From the NCBI GenBank assembly GCA_016869435.1, contig VGEB01000007.1, positions 1 through 56,998 of the forward strand: DNA of 56,998 nt. Direction: 5' to 3'. Numbering within the stretch: position 1 is the stretch's first letter; each line of letters opens with the position of its first letter. Below are positions 54,423 through 56,998 of this stretch, one piece after another. The DNA is from Alphaproteobacteria bacterium. Its GTDB lineage: Bacteria > Pseudomonadota > Alphaproteobacteria > Rhizobiales > Beijerinckiaceae. The notes beneath the pieces are model-generated. The model made no database searches. It saw nothing but the letters and a program-made list of their open reading frames with translations, and had not been told where the DNA came from. The position numbers and the translations under genes were made by a program.

Positions 54423-54887
54423 ATGGTCGAGGCCGCGGCCGGCGCGACTCTCGAGAGCGCCGACATTCTGGAGATCATGAGTCAGTTGCCGCATCGCTAT
54501 CCGTTCCTGCTCGTCGATCGCATCATCGACATTCGCGGAGATGAATCCTGCGTCGGGATCAAGAACGTCACGGTCAACGAACCGCAGTTCCAGGGGCACT
54601 TTCCCGAGCGTCCGATCATGCCCGGCGTTATGCTTGTCGAGGCCATGGCGCAGACCGCCGGCGTCATCGCCATCCGCGCGATGAAGGGCGCGGACCGCTC
54701 GCGTCTCGTCTATTTCGTCACGATCGACAATGCGAAGTTTCGCAAACCCGTGACGCCTGGCGACCGCGTCGAATTCCACATGACGAAGACCGCTCAGAAG
54801 CGCAATATTTGGTGGTATGCGGGGCGCGCGACGGTCGACGGCGCGCTGGTCTGCGAAGCGCAGATCAGCGTGATGATGGGCGCGTAG
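54423..54887 (+). CDS. fabZ: 3-hydroxyacyl-ACP dehydratase FabZ
   Basis: FabZ dehydrates 3-hydroxyacyl-ACPs in fatty-acid elongation and competes with LpxA/LpxD for substrate. The 154-residue hot-dog-fold product has catalytic His24 ([13 protein letters not shown]) and His59 in [12 protein letters not shown] with Glu73. I chose the ATG at 54423 because a strong GGAGGAGGAAA ribosome-binding site lies just before it; an upstream ATG at 54390 would embed that site in the coding part. Confidence 0.97.
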   Translation: MVEAAAGATLESADILEIMSQLPHRYPFLLVDRIIDIRGDESCVGIKNVTVNEPQFQGHFPERPIMPGVMLVEAMAQTAGVIAIRAMKGADRSRLVYFVTIDNAKFRKPVTPGDRVEFHMTKTAQKRNIWWYAGRATVDGALVCEAQISVMMGA

Positions 54888-54909
54888 GATCGCCGCGCCG
54901 GATGCGACA

Positions 54910-55701
54910 ATGAACGCGTCGGTTCATCCGTCTAGCGTCGTCGAACCGGGCGCGCGGCTTGGCGCCGGCGTCGTCATCGGACCTTTCTGCCATATTGGGG
55001 CGTCTGTCGAGATCGGCGACGGCGCGTCGCTTCATTCCCATGTCGTTGTCGGCGGCCGGACGCGCATCGGCGCGCGTGCGCGGATTTTTCCTTTCGCCGC
55101 CATCGGCCTGCCGTCGCAGGACATGAAAGCGGCGCTGGCGGCGGGCGCACTGACGATTGGCGACGATTGCGTCATTCGCGAAGGCGTTACGATCAATACG
55201 GGCGCGGGGGAGGGGACTCGCATCGGCGCGCGCTGCGTATGTCTCGCCGCTTCGCATGTCGCCCACGACTGTCGGCTCGGCGACGACGTGATACTGTCAA
55301 ACCAGGTTCTACTCGGCGGCCACGTCGAGATTGGGAGTTGCGCGATGATCGGCGGCGCGACGGCGGTGCATCAGAATGTGCGAATCGGCGCGCACGCCTT
55401 TGTCGGCGGCCTCGCCGGGGTCGAAGGCGACGTCATTCCTTTCGCGCTCGCTTCTGGCAATCGCGCCCATCTTTTCGGGCTCAATCTTGTCGGCCTGAAG
55501 CGGCGCGGCTTCGCGGCGGAACGCATCGAACGGCTGCGTCGCGCCTATGGCCTGCTCTTTACCCGCAAGGACGCGCGGGTGCTGAGCGAACGCCTCGAGA
55601 TGTTGTCGCGGGATTGCGCCGGCGACGCAGACGTCGCGGCGATCGTCGATTTCCTGCGCACGCCATCGACGCGCCCGCTGTGCGTTCCGCCCGTGCGCTG
55701 A
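54910..55701 (+). CDS. lpxA: UDP-N-acetylglucosamine acyltransferase
   Basis: LpxA makes the first acylation of UDP-GlcNAc in lipid A synthesis. The 263-residue trimeric left-handed beta-helix protein has its catalytic His119 in AASHVAHDC, and the chain-length region near SNQVLLGGHVEIG, plus the C-terminal helical domain (GLKRRGFAAERIERLRRAY). It starts with ATG 22 bases after fabZ. lpxB follows directly. Confidence 0.97.
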   Translation: MNASVHPSSVVEPGARLGAGVVIGPFCHIGASVEIGDGASLHSHVVVGGRTRIGARARIFPFAAIGLPSQDMKAALAAGALTIGDDCVIREGVTINTGAGEGTRIGARCVCLAASHVAHDCRLGDDVILSNQVLLGGHVEIGSCAMIGGATAVHQNVRIGAHAFVGGLAGVEGDVIPFALASGNRAHLFGLNLVGLKRRGFAAERIERLRRAYGLLFTRKDARVLSERLEMLSRDCAGDADVAAIVDFLRTPSTRPLCVPPVR

Positions 55702-55707
55702 ACCGCC

Positions 55708-56853
55708 ATGAAAGCGCCGCGCATCTTCCTTGTGGCGGGCGAAGCCTCCGGCGATCAGCTTGGCGCCGCCCTGATGCGCGCTTTGCGCGACGCCTGCCCG
55801 AAGATCGCTTTCGCCGGCGTCGGCGGCGAGGCGATGGCGCGCGAGGGACTCGTTTCGCTGTTTCCGCTCGCGGACATCGCGGTGATGGGGCTCGTTCCGG
55901 TCCTGGCGCGGCTGCCGCGCCTTGTGAGGCGCATCGATGAGACCGCGCGCGCGATCGTCGATCTGGCCCCTGATTGTCTCGTCATTATCGACGCGCCGGA
56001 TTTCACCCATCGCGTCGCGCGCAGGGTCCGCGCCGCCAGACCCCAACTGCCGATCGTCGATTATGTGAGCCCCACGGTCTGGGCGTGGCGGCCAGGTCGC
56101 GCGCGCGCGATGCGTGACTATGTCGATTGCGTGTTGGCGCTGCTGCCCTTCGAACCGCAGGCGCATGCGCGGCTGGGCGGCCCGAGATGCGTCTATGTCG
56201 GCCATCCGCTCGTCGAGCGGCTCGACGAATTGACGCCGCATCCTCACAACCGCAGCGACCGGCGATCGCTGCTCGTGCTTCCGGGGTCGCGCCTCGCCGA
56301 AGTGCGGCGGATGACCCCGATATACGGCGAGACGCTCGAATTTCTCCTGCGCGAACGCGCCGATTTCGACGTGGTCATCCCGGTCGCGCCGCAAATGGAG
56401 GAAGCCTTGCGTCACGAATTGCGTGGCTGGCCGATGACGCCGCGTCTCATCGGGCAGGCGGAAAAGTTTGCCGCGTTCCGCGCCGCGCGCGCGGCGCTTG
56501 TCACCTCCGGCGTGGCGACGCTGGAACTGGCGCTCGCCGAGGTTCCGATGGCGGTCGCCTATCGAGTTTCGCGTGCGGAATCGCTGCTGCGCATTCTCGT
56601 CAATGTCGAGTCGATCGTGCTGCCCAATCTCGTCATCGGCGAGAATGTCATGCCGGAGTTCCTGCAGGAAAAGGCGACGCCGCGCGCCCTCGCCGCGGCG
56701 CTAAGGCCGCTCCTAGGGGAAAGCGCCGCGCGTGATGCTCAGTTCGTCGCTTTCAGCCGCGTTCGCGCGCGACTGCTTGAGGCAGGCCGCGCGCCAAGCG
56801 CTCGGGCGGCGGACATCGTTCTTGAATATGCGTCGCGCGGTCGAGGAGCGTAA
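55708..56853 (+). CDS. lpxB: Lipid A disaccharide synthase
   Basis: LpxB condenses UDP-2,3-diacylglucosamine and lipid X. The 381-residue GT19-family product begins IFLVAGEASGDQLGAALMRA, the classic motif, and has FAGVGGEAMA, VDYVSPTVWAWRPGRARAM, GHPLVERL and LLVLPGSRLAEVRRM. The start is 6 bases after the lpxA stop, whereas most relatives have lpxI in between. Its substrate lipid X must be made by an LpxI, LpxH or LpxG encoded elsewhere. Convergent with ssb. Confidence 0.97.
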   Translation: MKAPRIFLVAGEASGDQLGAALMRALRDACPKIAFAGVGGEAMAREGLVSLFPLADIAVMGLVPVLARLPRLVRRIDETARAIVDLAPDCLVIIDAPDFTHRVARRVRAARPQLPIVDYVSPTVWAWRPGRARAMRDYVDCVLALLPFEPQAHARLGGPRCVYVGHPLVERLDELTPHPHNRSDRRSLLVLPGSRLAEVRRMTPIYGETLEFLLRERADFDVVIPVAPQMEEALRHELRGWPMTPRLIGQAEKFAAFRAARAALVTSGVATLELALAEVPMAVAYRVSRAESLLRILVNVESIVLPNLVIGENVMPEFLQEKATPRALAAALRPLLGESAARDAQFVAFSRVRARLLEAGRAPSARAADIVLEYASRGRGA

Positions 56854-56877
56854 GGGCAATTAGAAGGGCAATTAGAA
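56854..56877. repeat. 12-bp tandem duplication at the ssb stop
   Basis: GGGCAATTAGAA occurs twice in direct succession (56854-56865 and 56866-56877). The second copy contains the ssb TAA stop on the reverse strand and the first repeats it downstream, leaving a backup stop. Confidence 0.85.
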
Positions 56878-56998
56878 GGGAATGTCGTCGTCGAGTTGAT
56901 CGGAGAGCTTGCCGGCCGGGACCGGGCGCCTCTCGCCGGGACCGCGCTCCATCGGCGAGGAGCGGCCGAAGGAGCCGCCGCTCTGTGCGTAGCCGCTG
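56872..56998 (-). CDS. ssb: Single-stranded DNA-binding protein, C-terminal part
   Basis: This is the 3' end of ssb, running off the window edge; only the last 41 codons are seen. The translated tail is Gly/Ser/Pro-rich with FGRSSPMERGPGERRP and ends in QLDDDIPF. The acidic DDDIPF tip is the universally conserved protein-docking motif of bacterial SSB. The OB-fold lies outside the window. The stop is at 56872-56874, 18 bases from the convergent lpxB stop. Confidence 0.93.
   Translation of the reverse strand, partial: SGYAQSGGSFGRSSPMERGPGERRPVPAGKLSDQLDDDIPF

Overview
The window reads as chromosomal DNA of a high-GC alphaproteobacterium, most likely of the Hyphomicrobiales (Rhizobiales). Evidence: the aerobic cobalamin pathway (CobG, CobN, CobE), an S2 ribosomal protein with a C-terminal helix-hairpin-helix extension, the order rpsB-tsf-pyrH-frr-uppS-cdsA-dxr-rseP-bamA-lpxD-fabZ-lpxA-lpxB, and strong GCG/CGC codon preference. 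A Methylocystis/Methylosinus-like host would fit, but nothing in the window proves it. I see no prophage, insertion sequence, CRISPR array, tRNA or rRNA. Almost everything is core metabolism, so the interest is mainly in RNA elements, repeats and gene-order oddities.

Layout. 1-2911: a partial hypothetical gene at the edge, a GNAT acetyltransferase, sufE (reverse), lemA and cysE, with two copies of an intergenic palindromic repeat. 3046-8502: gshB and glnD (start and stop overlapping), grpE and corA. 8629-14731: a Do-type periplasmic protease with a structured leader, a strong terminator, an OmpR-type response regulator with its histidine kinase, and a second, PAS-containing histidine kinase whose 3' end overlaps the first convergently. 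14853-17489: pepN. 17784-23461: a three-gene RND efflux system of the heavy-metal (CzcCBA/CusCBA) type. 23486-26857: an alpha/beta hydrolase, accA and a lipoprotein L,D-transpeptidase-fold protein.

26962-27083 holds what looks like a free-standing small RNA gene with a near-consensus promoter, two TGC-N3-GCA operator-like sites and an intrinsic terminator. It abuts the end of a 12-gene cobalamin operon read on the reverse strand (cbtB-cbtA-cobW-cobN-cobG-cobH-cobI-cobJ-cobL-cobE-cobM-cobB, 39539 down to 27082). That operon is headed by a cobalamin riboswitch with a recognisable promoter. It couples cobalt uptake (CbtAB), corrin-ring methylation and contraction, amidation and cobalt insertion. 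cobK and cobF are not in the series. cobO (adenosylation) is divergent from it. Two genes, cobB and cobN, carry in-frame insertions of palindromic DNA.

40650-42225: a membrane fatty-acid-hydroxylase-family protein and an orphan 63-residue single-span membrane protein. 42671-56853: the translation, isoprenoid, phospholipid, outer-membrane and lipid A block listed above, without lpxI between lpxA and lpxB. The window ends in the 3' part of ssb, read on the reverse strand.

I found no clearly new multi-gene system. The best candidates for something undescribed are the small RNA with its double operator, the translation-sequestering leader of the Do protease, and the palindromic insertions inside the two cobalamin genes.
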